A DNA stretch of 64,000 nucleotides from Sarcocystis neurona (lineage: Eukaryota > Apicomplexa > Conoidasida > Eucoccidiorida > Sarcocystidae), in NCBI GenBank assembly GCA_000727475.1, contig KL647294.1, forward strand, positions 3,526,168 through 3,590,167, in the 5' to 3' direction. Positions 38,337-52,322 of this stretch are shown piece by piece. Position 1 is the first letter of the stretch. Every line of letters starts with the position of its first letter. The position numbers and the translations under genes were made by a program. The notes under the pieces were generated by a model. The model did no database searches, was not told where the DNA came from, and worked only from the letters and a program-made list of their open reading frames with translations.

Positions 38337-39608
38337 AGATCCTACGCATTCTAAGTGTGTGTACTGCTGTGTTTGCCTGTGTTTGCGTATATTCTTGTGT
38401 GCGTATGTTATTGTCGGCTGCAGGTCGCCGCTCTCACTACTGGCGGAATTGTTACAGATTTCTCCCGGATCAAACCCGCCCCTCACTAGCTTCACAAGTG
38501 CAAAAGGGTCACAGATGGCCATGGAAGCTACAAGGCACGTAGCAAGCGAGCACGCGATTGAAATTTCCAGCTGAAACCACTAGTACGGAATAGCTAGGAC
38601 CACAGTCCCAATCAATTGTGTTGCCACTTTATTTGCCCTGTTGTCCTACACTGGTGTCGAACAAGTGCCACGATTACGACGACGGCTCTTTCTCGGATCC
38701 GCTGAGCAACGAGTCTGTGAGGGAACAGAATCTTTACCAAAGATGATTCTAATTTGCGTGCATCCTCACGCCCCGTGACTCTTCCGGTACATTGTTTTTG
38801 TCTCCCTGATAAACAAAGTAGGACTGTCTTTGTCCACGAGTCTCATCTGACATGGAGAAGCCCTTGTGGACACGCGCGTCACACAGGCGCTGTCCACCAA
38901 AGGACTGCGTACGCGCTGCGCTGGCAAGTAGCACAGCGGTGCTTCTTTGAATTATGCTGGTTCGGAGCCGCTCAAGCGACAGCGGTGCTTCTTTTAATTA
39001 TGCTGGCTCGGAGCCGCTCAAGCGACAAAGAAGTTCTGGCAGTGGAGGAACCGAGTAGTTGTGCCGTTCTTGGTACAAACCGGTATCAGCTGCGTAACTA
39101 TCGTCAAAGACGGCTGCACAGCCCACCGTCGCAGGAGGAGGCAGGTAACTGGTGCGAGACGGGACTGACATCTCGATATCACGGCCTGGCGACACATACA
39201 CAACCACCACACAGCTGGAGTCTGAACCACCAAAATACATGTGTATATACATATATGTATACATACGATAAATCAACTGCAGAGTGAAGCCCGTAGCGGT
39301 GCAGATCAGGACACAGCCCAAATAATGCATAATCCAGGCACCTTCACTAGTTCACAAAAGTGTTCTCTATCGTTTTGAGACGGAGTGTCACGGGGTGGGA
39401 AGACGAATGCACCTCGCAGTCACATGTAGTTGTCCACCTGTTGAACGTTGTATTTATGTCATACCACAAACAGTAAGGAAGCTTGAAAGTTACGCGTCTC
39501 CAATTCTGGATGAGGGCACCAAGCTTGGTGTGGAGGAAGCGACCCACAGTGCGGGCAAAGGCACTCAAGATTCTAAAATCAGAATGACAGCAGTCGATGT
39601 CAAGTGCG
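38337..39608. other. convergent spacer
   Basis: The TOP6B-like gene and the minus-strand giant gene end towards each other here. The stretch holds a 46-bp tandem duplication (38935-39026) and a short TATAC patch near 39,237-39,270. I saw no gene. Confidence 0.5.
38935..39026. repeat. 46-bp tandem duplication
   Basis: Two head-to-tail copies, 38935-38980 and 38981-39026, begin AGCGGTGCTTCTTT and end GGAGCCGCTCAAGCGAC. They differ at about three positions (for instance TTTGAATTATG against TTTTAATTATG), so the duplication is recent. Confidence 0.9.
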
Positions 39609-39879
39609 TCAGAGCGAAACCTGAACTTTACCTCGTGGAGTTCCGGAAAAAACACGTCTGTTCGCTATCGCAGTAAGGACCAGGTCTTTGACTCTTGTGA
39701 ATCCATATACCAAATACTTGCGAGTCACCAGCGTCACTATTAATAGTGCAGCGAGCACTAGCAGGGCATTCATGATTAAGTCATTGGATGTCGGCTCGCG
39801 GACGGTTACAAATCTGTACGCGAATGGCTGCGTTCTCTTCTGGGGTGAGTCTGGCAAAAGCTTCGCCACAACACCAACC
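39609..39879 (-). CDS. last exon of the giant membrane protein: transmembrane helix and tail
   Basis: The exon opens after the acceptor GCTCGCAG and runs 90 codons to a stop. A luminal stretch ([19 protein letters not shown]) leads into an uninterrupted hydrophobic segment, [16 protein letters not shown]. This is followed by a basic tail (TRKYLVYG and onward) of about 40 residues. The positive charges just after the helix fit a type I topology. It joins exon 40529-40340 in phase, with Arg encoded across the junction. Confidence 0.65.
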
Positions 39880-42800
39880 CTGCGAGCACGCAACAGCGAG
39901 GAGGCAAACGCAAGACAAGCATAACCAGGGTACAAGAGTTTAGATTGGCTTGGCGTGCTACCGTCGAGGTCTGTTACAACCTCGTCGCTCGTACACGATG
40001 CACACAAAGAATACGATAAACAACGGCGCGACACCGCCATTGAATGCTGCATCAACTACGCAAAGGACGGTCATGATATGACAGGGAACACGCGAAAACA
40101 CCGGTGCCTTTCCTGTGTACAGTGCCCTACCATGTCAGAACGACTACTGAAAGTGGAGCTGCCGGACTGCTTCCAACAATGAGGCCACTCCACTCAGTCC
40201 ATTTGTTTGCTCAGAAGTGTGCACTCAAGTATGTGTGGATGTCTGTACGTATGTGTGTGCTAGTTGTGTGCGTGCACTGGGTGAATCACATACGCAACAG
40301 TCGTTCACAATATCCCCGCCGTACGGCACCCAAACGTACCTGTACGGCGGCTCCTCTCGCAGATTAACAGAGATGGAATGACCTGCGTGCTCGACCAGAA
40401 ATTGCTTTGCTACGTTGTTCTGTCCACTCTCCAGATACATGCCGCAGCTCGTGAGCCAGTTCGCAGTTGCCTTCTTCGCAGGTGCCACAAACACTTCATA
40501 TTGAACATCTGACGAAGGAACAACTTTGCCTCGACGTCTCACCTCCGTTCGTGAACAAGTCCAGCTCCTGGTAGAGCCACAGAAAAAGCAGGGCCCAAAC
40601 GCACGCAGAAACGTGGACGGGGGGCTGTTACATTTCTGCTGCCGCGTATCTCACGTGGAGAAAATCCACCACGTAGTGCGAGTCGCCGCGTACAAGTGTT
40701 GCGTTAAAAAAAATACCAGAAGGGTTATCAGACTGATTCTCCCATTACCTACATGAAAGTATAATTTTGTACACGTGTGTTTGTAGTTACGTATATACGT
40801 GTAGGTAGATACGCGTGCATGTGGTAGTGGGATTTGTGTGGAATTGTAAACATGTGGATGTAGACATCAGATGAGTCTTAAAGTTTCCTCTCTTTCAGCC
40901 AGTGCATATAGCTTAATACACGTACGCGGAGGTAGTCACGTACACGGAGGTAGTCACGTACTTTTTTCCCGTGTGTATGCATGTGGATGGGTAGATAGAA
41001 CCACAGTAATTTCTAACTATGCACAGGTGTATACCTGTGGACTAGGTATCTAGACAGAGCCTGCTTTTGACAGACTTCAGGTTTTCATATTTATGCACAG
41101 AAACAGACAGAAACATGCACCACTGTGGACGGAAATAGGGCGAGACCTTTCCTTCGCACGTCCCACCACCTGCGCAGTAAGCGTTTTGCATGGGTTTCTA
41201 CCAGTATCAATCTCCACGTGTGTACACACTAACGAGTGTATACAGAATGTACAAACGCGCGACCGTCTACAATCGACGAATGGTTCACAGAGTTGCAGTT
41301 CACCAGAGTCGTCGTGATTCTTCACACGCTTGTGCTACCGTTACAGCTTCCGCTTCTGCTATACTGGTCTTCAGCCGGAATGCAGAACCTAATGCCGGCG
41401 GCCACGACAAGCCTAGTGATGGATGTCGATGTGTCTCCGTCGGATTATCTGACCACGCATTCGTGTTAATTTTTACTACGCGTTTACAGGTGTATCTTTT
41501 CGGTATTCTTCCCTGCACGAGTATTTTTCCTGTGGATCTGTCGTAAACAGGCATATCACTGTTGGCTGGAACCACACGTGTCCTTGGGTTACGAATCGAG
41601 AAAAAAGATCCAGGTGTTGTGCGAGCTCACTGCACGTCTCTTGCAGTTCCCGGCCTCGTACCAGAGGCAGGCTCCATCGCTTACCCATCAGTGGTGAGCG
41701 AGTCTACAGCCGGGAGAGAAATAAGCCGACGCCACGAGACGCTGAGGACCCATTTTTCCTTGCTAAAGGGATGCAACAGTGAGGAGAACCACGACGCGCG
41801 ATGAAAGACCGCCTCAATATCTTCGTCTTCAGCAGCTAGACACAGCAACTCTTTCAGCTCCGTAATGTGAGCTGAGAACGTGGCGTGCGTACGACCGGCT
41901 CGCCCCGGCTGCTCTGCTGCTGTTTGCGGGACGCCTTCCAAGTGCGCAGGTGGCCGCGAAGAAGAAATTCCGAAAAACGCTATATCTGTGGCATTTACGA
42001 CCTGAGAATCCATGCATCCAGCATAGCACCTCCAGCACCAGCGAAAGTGGCTCTCTCCAGGTTTCACATACATGCGTGCAGCCGCATTTCCAGCTCATAT
42101 CGTTTCGTGGAAGACGCGAGCAGGCAGGCGCGCCACCAGGAGCTGCTGTGAGCCGTCTATGTACAAAACACGTGCATCCAGATATCAACAGCAGCATCTC
42201 AATTGTCTGTCGTGATCTATTATGCGAAGGCTCTCTCTCGAAGGCATGCACCGCCAGAGACAGCATGGAAAGTATGTTAAACAAAGTCGCGCAGACGAAC
42301 GTCTTCTGCAAGAAAATGCAGGCGCAACGGGTGTGAACACAGGATAGTAGCACGCAGTGAAACCACACGACGACATCTTGCCTGGTCGGTAGGCTGGCAC
42401 GGACGTAGAAATCGCAGTGGACATCATCTTGAGCCTACGCTGCGCACAGAGAGCCTTAGCAGCAGCGATTCGTCCGTGGGTTCACGCCACTCGCGAAAAA
42501 AAGAGGCGGTAGTATAACGAAACATGTCTCGCAAGTACTTGATTTGCGGCACCTGGGGCATTCCACCTCTATAATCTGCCACACACTAGCTTCACTGTAA
42601 AGCCAGACATGACACATCCCACGGCAGCAGCACGACTACGAGTATGAGCACAAGAATGCGAGAACCAGGAGGAACTAGGGCCACTGCAGCACCAAAAGCA
42701 GCGGCAGCAGCACGAGGTGCACGGGTATCACCAGCACGACAACAGCATCACGAGTAGCAACTGCAACATAAGGAGCACTAGCGGCGGCAGCAGAACAACG

Positions 42801-45800
42801 AGAGGCAACAATGGCGCTGGCCAGCTTGTAATCCCGCTTGTATGGTGAGGACGGGTGCTGCTGATGTCTTGACGCTTGTGACATCCGTACCTCTCATACG
42901 GCAGAGAATCAATAATCATCACCGGATTAAGTATGTACGCATGTGAAGCTACGCACCCATACAGATACAGGCATACGTCCGCAAGGTGTGAATGAGAGAA
43001 TCAGTTATTGAGTTAAGACGCCTTCCCGCATCTGGATATTTCCTCCCCACAAACGGTCGGCAGGAACGCTCGCGGTCTCGTACACTCAGGGCCAAGAATT
43101 ACGCTTGTATGTAAATACGTATGAGTGCACGTTTGTGTACTCGTGCATATATATATATATACATAGACGTATACGCGTACACAAACAAACACACGTGTAC
43201 ATATATACGTGTATATGCATTTGTATGCTTATATGTATGTATATATATATATATACACACATACACATGTGTACGCGTCTGTGTACATATGCGTTCATGC
43301 GTATATATACGCACAGTTCGACGGCCTTTCATAACACAGCTTCTGTGCCGTCAAGCGAAGATACAGACGAGGTGATACTAGGTTCATTTTAAAGAGTAAA
43401 CAATTCCTCAACTCCCGTAACTGGCACCAGCTTTTCGCAGACCTTATCCCTAAGAGCTGAACCCACACGAGCATATCTGTATATGTGTATACAAATATGC
43501 ATCTGCAGGTCTACCTGTATCTGCCCATATCTCTACATATGTATACACACGTAAATCTATCTATGCATCTGTATACCTCTCTCTCCATGAAGCTGCTGCG
43601 CACTCCCTGCGCAGAGTGGAATGCGCACTGCAGCGGCCTTTGATATATACCTACAAAGCCAAAAATATGTCTACGAGTATACACATTTTAAAAAGTGTAT
43701 GAATGGTATACGTATACATATGTATGTGTATATACACGCATATACGTATACAGATACTAAACTACGAATAGACATTCACAAGCATACACACATACATATG
43801 TACTGGTGGAGAAACGCACGTCTATCAGTTTGTATTGATACATATACATATATATATGTAAATAATGGAGAAAGCCTATCTACAACGCTGTTTAGATCGT
43901 CTCTTCGCACGTCTGACACCAACGCGCGCAAAGGTTTAGAACAGGAGCAACAGACCTTGTAGAGACGGCCTTGCTGAATGTGCGTAGCAGTGTCGTCGTC
44001 GCGAGAAACATCTGCCTCGATTGTTTTTAAATAAAGACCAGGAGCCTGCAGCTCCTCTTTAATTATCGCGCTGAGTCTGTCGCTCCATCGCAAAGAGGCT
44101 GCCCCTGAACAAACCTGCAGGAGAGAAGGAGGGGAATACAAAACCGCAGCAATAGCGAAACCAGCGTGGAGCAAGACAAAGTAGGAGTCTTCACATTACT
44201 GCTCCAGCAGCAGAATTGTGGTGAAGAGGAGAAAACTAAGAATTTTTCTCCAGGAAAGAACGGTACAAGGAAAAGAGAGGAGCTACAGCTGTGAACCGAG
44301 GGAAGCGCGAGAACGCGGAGGCAACAGAGACACGAAAGGCAGAACACAATAGACAGATGCCCACGCAGCTATGCGAACATGGCAGATACGGGCACGTACA
44401 CATGTCTGTCCCTTCCCGACTATAAACATAGCCGTGTATGTTTCTACACATATCCTATATGTATGCATGTGGCTGCAGATATATCTACATAGATCGATAC
44501 ACACGTATCTACATATGCATCTACACATACAAAAACATAAGAAATTTCGCTTCTAGGTAGACGTACACACATATGTGGTACGTACGGAAATACGCAAGTG
44601 TACACAGTCACACGTCTACGAGCAGCAGCTTAGCAGGCTGACGACGGAAGTACGCGCCACAGTCCTGGTCCCTTCTGTCTACACGTGGGCGCACGAAGTA
44701 CAACGAATGGCTGTGGGAAAGCACACGTGAATGTTCACTACCACAAGCGAAGACATGTTCACGTTGGGGGACAAGGAGAAGAACATTTACAGTGGTTTTT
44801 CAAAAGTTTTTCGAACTTCTCTCTGGCGCTCTGCAGCTGCTGGTTCTGCTGCTGCTGCGGCGGTGTAGTAGGGGACAGGTATACATATCGCTACGCATAT
44901 GCACATATATGTACAAGAGCTCAGCATGCGTCTGTGTGTGCACGCGGATGTTAGGCGATACGCGCCTGTGCCACTGTTTCGAAAAAACCGTAACTCACAT
45001 TCTTGCACGCAGCAGGAGACTGCTCCAAGCTGCGTCCCCTGGCCCTCCTGCACCTGCGCATATCCATAAATCGAGCTTTTTCTCCATCGTTTGTCTCTGT
45101 CTATCTGTGTGCGCACCTTTTCCTTCACTCTTCCTCTTTCGCGCACTTCTGTGACACCCACAGATCTACCCATACATTCATGTGTTCCAGTCTTCACCTA
45201 CTCAGAGATCAACGTACACATCACGTGGAAGTGTTTTTTCCTCTTTGACACTCCGTGGATTTCAAAACACCTGTCACTCAATTTCCTCGTTCCTTTTGCC
45301 TTCACGACACAATCGTTTTCTCCCCTCGGTTACTCTTCCTCTGCACCCTACGTCTACGTGAACGTATAAATTCCTCTCTTTCCCCCCTCTTTCTTCATCT
45401 CGTGATAAAGGGCCAGTAGACAGCTGCACTTGTACACCGCCGCGAGCAAATATTCACGCATACCTCTAATCCGCCCACACATTTGGTGCCCGTACACACC
45501 TTTCTTTTTCACATACCTATGCAGATATAATACAAATCTCTGATATCCGTTGATCGACCTTACTATCTACGTATATATGTCCCCGTAGTACCACGTGTGT
45601 AGCGCTACACGGAATTTGAATACATCTAAAACGCTTTTGGCCTCCCCTCCCCCAGCAGCAGTAGTACACCTGTCTGCGCACGCGAGATGCCGGGGGGCAC
45701 CAACACTCCTATATCCTGTTCTTGGAGGGAGACTCTGTGCTGCGCAACAGTAGTGCTCACCATATATACGTACCCACAGATATGGGATGTCTATTTGTAG

Positions 45801-48800
45801 GAACTTGCTTGTCTGTATATACCTGTGAAGATGCACCGCTGTATGCCCGTATACAGAAATTCATGCGGCACATCACTGGATTGAATAAGGCTGTACACGC
45901 ACTTTTGTTTGGTCATATATAGAAGGCACTTCGCTAGCCTTCTTGCAGTAGCTGGTGCAAGCTACAAGTAGCCTTATCCTTCTCAACTTCCGTAGTTACA
46001 GGTTCGGAGGTACTACTACCTATATACATATAGATATAAACGCTTCCAGAATTATGCCTGGCTAGATCTCAATGACCTCACCTTTGCACAACTACCATTC
46101 TTTGCATGAGTGCATGTCGACATCCGCCCGTACCCGTGTATTTACAAGCGTGTGTAGGATTTCATATTATATGCACACACATGTACACTCGCAGAGGAGT
46201 TACTTGTAGTCCATTTGCTCCTGCGGTGTAAACTCGTATCTGTTTGTTCGTCTGTGTTAACAGGCCTTTTCTGGCTCGAATGCAGCACCAGAGCGTGCCA
46301 CATGTTGCGTCTCCCTTCCTCTGCTTCTGCGCGCGCTTCCCTTTCGTCCACGAGCCAAGCAGCGTTTCAGAATCGTCTCTTTACTTTTTGTTACTCACGT
46401 GCATTCCCGCGCAAAACATCTTAACAGCTGCACTTCATAATATACCAGAAGCGTGCCGGCCGCCGCCTTCTTCTGTCTTGTCTACCTATCTACCTGCACA
46501 GTCAGCCTGCGACAGACGCATGCGCACAAGTCGCTCTTTCTTTCTGGGTATGTGGCACAGTGTCCCTTCTGTCTCTCCTTCGTCCTCCAGACGTTCTGTT
46601 GTTCTAAAATACGTCGGCGTAAGTCTCTCTCTCTGTCTCCCTTTCTTCCGTTGAAGATCTTATCTATCTTTTCCACCTTTTTCCACCTTGATAACAGCGG
46701 CAACCCTGGGTCGGCTTCCCTGCAGATGCGTCAAAGAGGAGCACCAAATGAGGGACGGATACACACACATGGAAAAAATTCTGTTTTTGCACATATCTAT
46801 ACACGTCTATCTATTTATCCTTCAATCTATCTATCTATATATATATATATAGAGAGAGAGATGCCAGCTGAGTAGCAGAGCCAGTGTGGGTTGAGGCAGA
46901 AGAGACTTCACCTCCGACGGGGTCGCAGGCGTTTCGACTGCAGGCGCGAGTTGCATCTCTGGTGTCCACCGGCGGTCGACTGCGGCGAGGAAAGCTTGTT
47001 GCTGCGCCCCACCTCTGTGGAGAGGGGGCATACGTGCCAGCGGGATCCCTTACCTCGAAGACAGCAGCAAGAAGGGCCGGTGCAGCTGCATCCTCCTGCT
47101 GCTGCGGCTGCTGCTGCTGCTGCAGCTGCTGCGGCTGTAGGGGACGCCAGAGTCTGAAAGACAGAGCGTTGTCGAGGTGGGCAGCGCAAGGAGCAGCGCT
47201 CCAGGAGGAGCCGGAAGGCAGGTGCTGCACCTGGTTAGAGAGACGGCCGACAAGCAAACGACCAACAGGCACTGCCACTGCGACAGAATGCTGCATGAGG
47301 GTCGCTGTCACGCGAAAATAAAGGGGCTCGGTACTCTCCGAATATAAGCCGATTCGGTAGTAGCATACTGAAGCACTGGTGGGGAGGACCCAGGTGTTGT
47401 CGATCAGCGCCACCAGCTGGTCGCGTTCAGTCCGGCGGCCCCTATCATTGTGTAGTACTCTAGAGGGGAGCAGCTGCTGACTCCACAGAGCCCTGGAGAA
47501 CGTTTCGGAGCTGCAGCTTCGTACGTAGAGAGTCGCGCGCTGCAGAGGCCGCAGCACCGACCGAGCGTATCGCTCCCGCAGCGATTCTGTCTCTACTCCT
47601 TCCTCTCCTGCTGCACCTGCTGCTCCGGCCGCGGGCTCTGCCTCCACCACCACCGCCACCTGTCCGCCTGCTGCTCTGCCCAGCAACTCGGGAAACACGC
47701 AGAGAGACGGCGTGGCCACCAACGGCGAAGAGAGCACCCGACACAACGCGAGCCGAAGGAAAGAAGGAGAAGGCGAAGGAAAGAAGAAGAAAGGGAAGGA
47801 AGGAAGAAGACACGTAGGAAGGATGGGAGGAGACGCGAGGAGGAGGAGGAGCAGCAGCAGGTGCGGAAGAGAAGGAGGAACGCAGAGGGAACGAGGACAT
47901 TGACAGAATACGTGCAAGCAGGGAAAGAAGAGTAAACTGCAGAGGGAAAGGACAGGAAGCAGCTGACATTGGGGAAGCAAAAAAATTGCAGAAACATGAG
48001 ACAGTTCGAGGTCCCGGGGGGCCTGCTCTCTCTTTACACAGAAAAATAATTGTATACATTTATACACCTAGAGAGACAACAAAATTAGGGCAGCCCTCTC
48101 TCGCCGTCATTCTGTGTCTGTCCTCTTTTGCAGAAATATATGCGACAGAATGCAGAAAGGCAGTGAAAATCATGCTCCATACCTACACATATAACGAGTA
48201 CGTTGTACTGGGATGTATACATATATGTACACTTATATATATGTATATACGTATACATATATATACGCACACACACTACACCAGAGAAAATACGTATTTC
48301 GAGGACTTGTGTCTCTTTATATATATATATCCGTGTTCGATTGCAGATGTAGTTGTGGGAGAACGCAGAACCGCAGAGAACACCTATACCGACGTATACC
48401 ACGGATACGCTATACATCAACACACATATATATATATATACACGCTGAGTTGGACGGTGTACGCCTGGTGAGTATCTATTCACATTTTGGTGAATCAGTC
48501 TCACTCTCCCCAGTTATATATGCATGCGTGCGTAATATGTACGCAGGCAAGGCGGAGAGCCTCTGCGTACGAAGCGACCCAAGCATCAGAAGTGCAGGGC
48601 ACCATACAACACCACAAACATGCACGCTAGTAGAAGAAAGAGAAGAGAAGTAATGTGCAGCCAAGAGATGAATACGCGTCGAAGGAGACAACTAAAAGAA
48701 GAAGGAACAGGCGAGGAAGAGGAAGAGAAGAACGGAAGAGAACAAGAAGGAGGAGAAGTCCAAGCGCGTGACAGGAATAGCGGAACACAGAGAAGAAGCA

Positions 48801-51689
48801 AGAAGAAGAAAAGCATGCAGGAGGGCCAGCAGGAAAGGGAGAGACGCACGTGGGAGAGAAGAGGAGGAAAACAAACGAGAGGCGAGCAAAAGGACGAGCC
48901 GCAGGGGACGCAGGGAAGACACAACTGCAGCAGAGGAGGAGGGAGCAGCAGAACTGCAGAGTGGTTGGTAGTGGGGGGAAGAAGGCAGGGCAAAGGATAC
49001 AAGGGAGACGGTCAAGAAGAGGAAAAGGAAGGAGAATGCAGAACACAGATGGAGTCATTGGCGGAAACAAAAAGTAGAAGAGAAAAGAAGCCCCCACGAC
49101 GTGGGGAGGAAGGAGAAAGAAAGCAGCACGGGCAGCAGTGAACAGAGGAACAAGACGAAATCGCAGCAGCAGCAGGAGCAACGCCACACGGAGAGCAGAA
49201 CCAGCAGCAGCAGAACGAGGAGGAGGGAGAACGAGAAAAGGACGGAGATGCAGCAGCACCAGCAGTAGCAGCCAGAAAAGGAGAAGGAGAGAAGAACGGT
49301 TAAAGTGTGACGGAAGAAATTGGTGTGCAGCAGAAGAAATTGCACGAAAGAAGGGACCGACACCCGCACCAGCAACGGAAGAGAAAAGAGAAAAAAAATT
49401 CTTCACGGATAGACGCAACGGCCGACACGAGGCAGAGGCGGAAGAAGACGCACTACGGGAGGAAAGTAGAAAGGAAGAAGCAGTAGGCGGGAAAGGGACT
49501 AAATAAGGAAAAGAGAAAGGAGAGGAACAAGAGTGCGAGAAGAAGTGAAAATAGAAAAGGGAGACACAATAGAAAGACTACGAACCAGAAAAGCAGGAGA
49601 AAGAGGAACCTTAAGGAAAGCTGCAGAGCAATACCTCCGTCGAGAAGACACTTTCCTTAAAAAGCTAACGTGGGTCCGCATGCATCACACGCCTCCCCGT
49701 ATGCTCGCAACAGCATGCACATATATATATCTTTAGAGAGAGAGAGCGAGAAAAAGAAACAAGAGGGGTACGCCAGAGACGGGCACGCCAGTGTGCATGT
49801 ATCTTTATATATTTGCCTTTTCGTTACCAGAGAGTCAGGAACAGCAACAACAGCACTGCAGTCAGCAGCAATAGCAGTCGCAGCAGAGTCGGCAGCAGCA
49901 GGAGAGTGGGCAGCAGCAACAGCAGCGGAGTGGGCAGCAGTCGCGGCAGCGAAAGACTCTGGAGGATTAGCAGCAGGAGAAAATGGGGCAGGGGGCGTAC
50001 GTCACTTCAAACGCGAAGAACGCGGGCTTGGAGGAAGAGACGTGATGAAGGTCGGACTGGACGCTATTTCTGAGGATGGAGTAGACCCCCGACTGACTGG
50101 CGCTGAGTTCGATATGGGGAAGAAACTCCTGCAGAGCGGCAAGAAAAGCAACGAGACGCGGTGCCCGCGTGTGCGTGCCGACGAAAAGCAGCACTCGTGT
50201 TTGCAGAGCGCGCGCCTGGCGTCAACAGCCGGCAGGCGATGCAGCAGCAGCAGCAGCCGCCACAGCGGCGAACGACCACACGCCCACGTATCACTTTCCA
50301 CTGGGGCGCACACACGCAAAGAGAGACACGAATACACACAGAAAAGGAAGAAGATAAAGAAGAAGGCAGCACGAAAGAGAGAGCAGACGGGCCCACAGAG
50401 AGAAAGTGAACAGCAGGCAAATAGACGGCAAGAGAAAGTGAAAAAGACAGAGACACACACACACACACCCAGCGACAGAGAGGGACTGGAAGGGAGGACA
50501 AGACAGCAAAAAAGAGACGAACAGCAGAGAGGCAGCTGCCCAGGCCTGCACTCACATGCCTTCACGTGGGAGGCGCGCGAATCCAGAGAAAAGCGGAGGG
50601 CCGGACCACGTATCTACAGTTTCGCGTATAATGGGGGGACAGAGAAAGCGGTGCTCCGCATAAAAGAGAAGAAGGGAAACGCCCGAACCGGAGAAGAGCG
50701 CACACGAAAAGCGTCACCGTCGTACAGAAGACCGGACGCGGCCATAACACACGCTAGAGCCGCGCCTCTGCATACACACACGTACACAAACATTTGTTTA
50801 CGTACACACATAACCACATACATACAAACAAACAGCCACACCTGGATATTTATATATAGGCGACAGGAGATCAACACAAATGCTGAAGCCGTCTTCGTGC
50901 AGATATGCGTATCTATATAGTCAGACCACTGCTGAAGCAACGAAGTGCCTATGTCTACACTACACACGCCTGCAAAGTAGACAGAATGTATGGTCTTATG
51001 GACGCTTATATATATGTTTGTATAACATACAAACGCGTCCCTATATATATGTAAAGCTGTGTGAATACCCAGGTCTCCACGTTTCTCTGTCTTTATCGCT
51101 CTCTTTCTCTCTGTATGTGTATGCATATACATATGTATGCGAGTATGTATGCGTCTATATGTATGTACACGTATGTGTATATATGTCTCCGTATGCCTGT
51201 TCACACGTGTCTACGCATGTATGTACGTCTCTATATATGTAGACGTGTATATGTGGACCGCGTGCATGTGCGTGTGTTTGTACAAAAAATGCACGCGTGT
51301 GTGTGTACGTGTACACTGCACGAGAGAAGAGGCCTGCAGCAGAGAGCCGAACGAGAGATAGAGACACACAGAAAGAGACACAAAAAGAGGAGGAGCTGAA
51401 GAGGACGTACCGGGGAGTGCGTTTCGTTGAAATGGAGAAAAACAAAAAGGAGGTCCCGCATCTCTGGCGCCCGCTCTTCTGCCTTTATAAACAGACTGCA
51501 CGTGCTGCTGCCGTCCCATTCCTGCCGGACTGCTGCAGCGCTCCAGCAGTATTTCCCCCCATCCACATGTGTGCAACCCCCAGCTCGAGCCAGCTCTGCA
51601 GATTCACCCACCGCCCAAAACGTACGCACACACACACACACACACACACACACTCTCTTCACACATACACGTACGCATATACAGCTACA

Positions 51690-51720
<31 letters not shown>

Positions 51721-52285
51721 GCAGTATACGTGCATGCAGAAAACTGTGCAAAAGCGTATGTACTCATATAAGCGGCGGAATACCTCCACATATATATATA
51801 TATATCCATATATCATAGATGTGCGTATTCATATATACATGTATATATTTAGTCATATACATATATATGGGAGATGCACGTTTACATGCACATTTTTATA
51901 ACACATGCCAAGACGACGTGCAGCAGAAGTTGTACTGAGGTGCGTATACAAGAATGCGCGTGACGGCTCTGCACTACACACACCTACACCTTCTCGTCAA
52001 CAGTACGAGTATTCATATATATATATACGTACGTGTGTATATGAGTAGGCATACAGACATATGAATGAATGTGAATGTAGAGAACCTTGTGCAAATACAT
52101 CGATTTAGAAGGGTGTGATTATATACAGTAACTTCTACTAATTCCTAACAGATGCAAATATACAAACGCGGAAGAAAAGCCGCTGCTATTGAATTCCTAC
52201 ATATATACACACACACATATGCATATGTATATATATATATATGTATAAGGACGCATGCGTGAGTATACACCACTCGTACAAAGGT

Positions 52286-52322
<37 letters not shown>

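Noticed and set aside
41829..42368. Minus-strand frame with a signal-peptide-like start near 42.3 kb
   Set aside because: It would begin a separate secreted protein, but the exon chain 44104-43911 to 42001-41685 passes this point in phase in a different frame, so it is treated as intron. Moderate doubt remains.
48627..49418. Minus-strand open frame of 263 codons
   Set aside because: Leu/Phe/Ser/Pro strings from a polypyrimidine tract with no modules; treated as intron.
49670..50920. Plus-strand open frame of 416 codons
   Set aside because: Purine-rich composition artefact. Exon 50215-50001 on the minus strand fits splice sites, phase and module pattern better.
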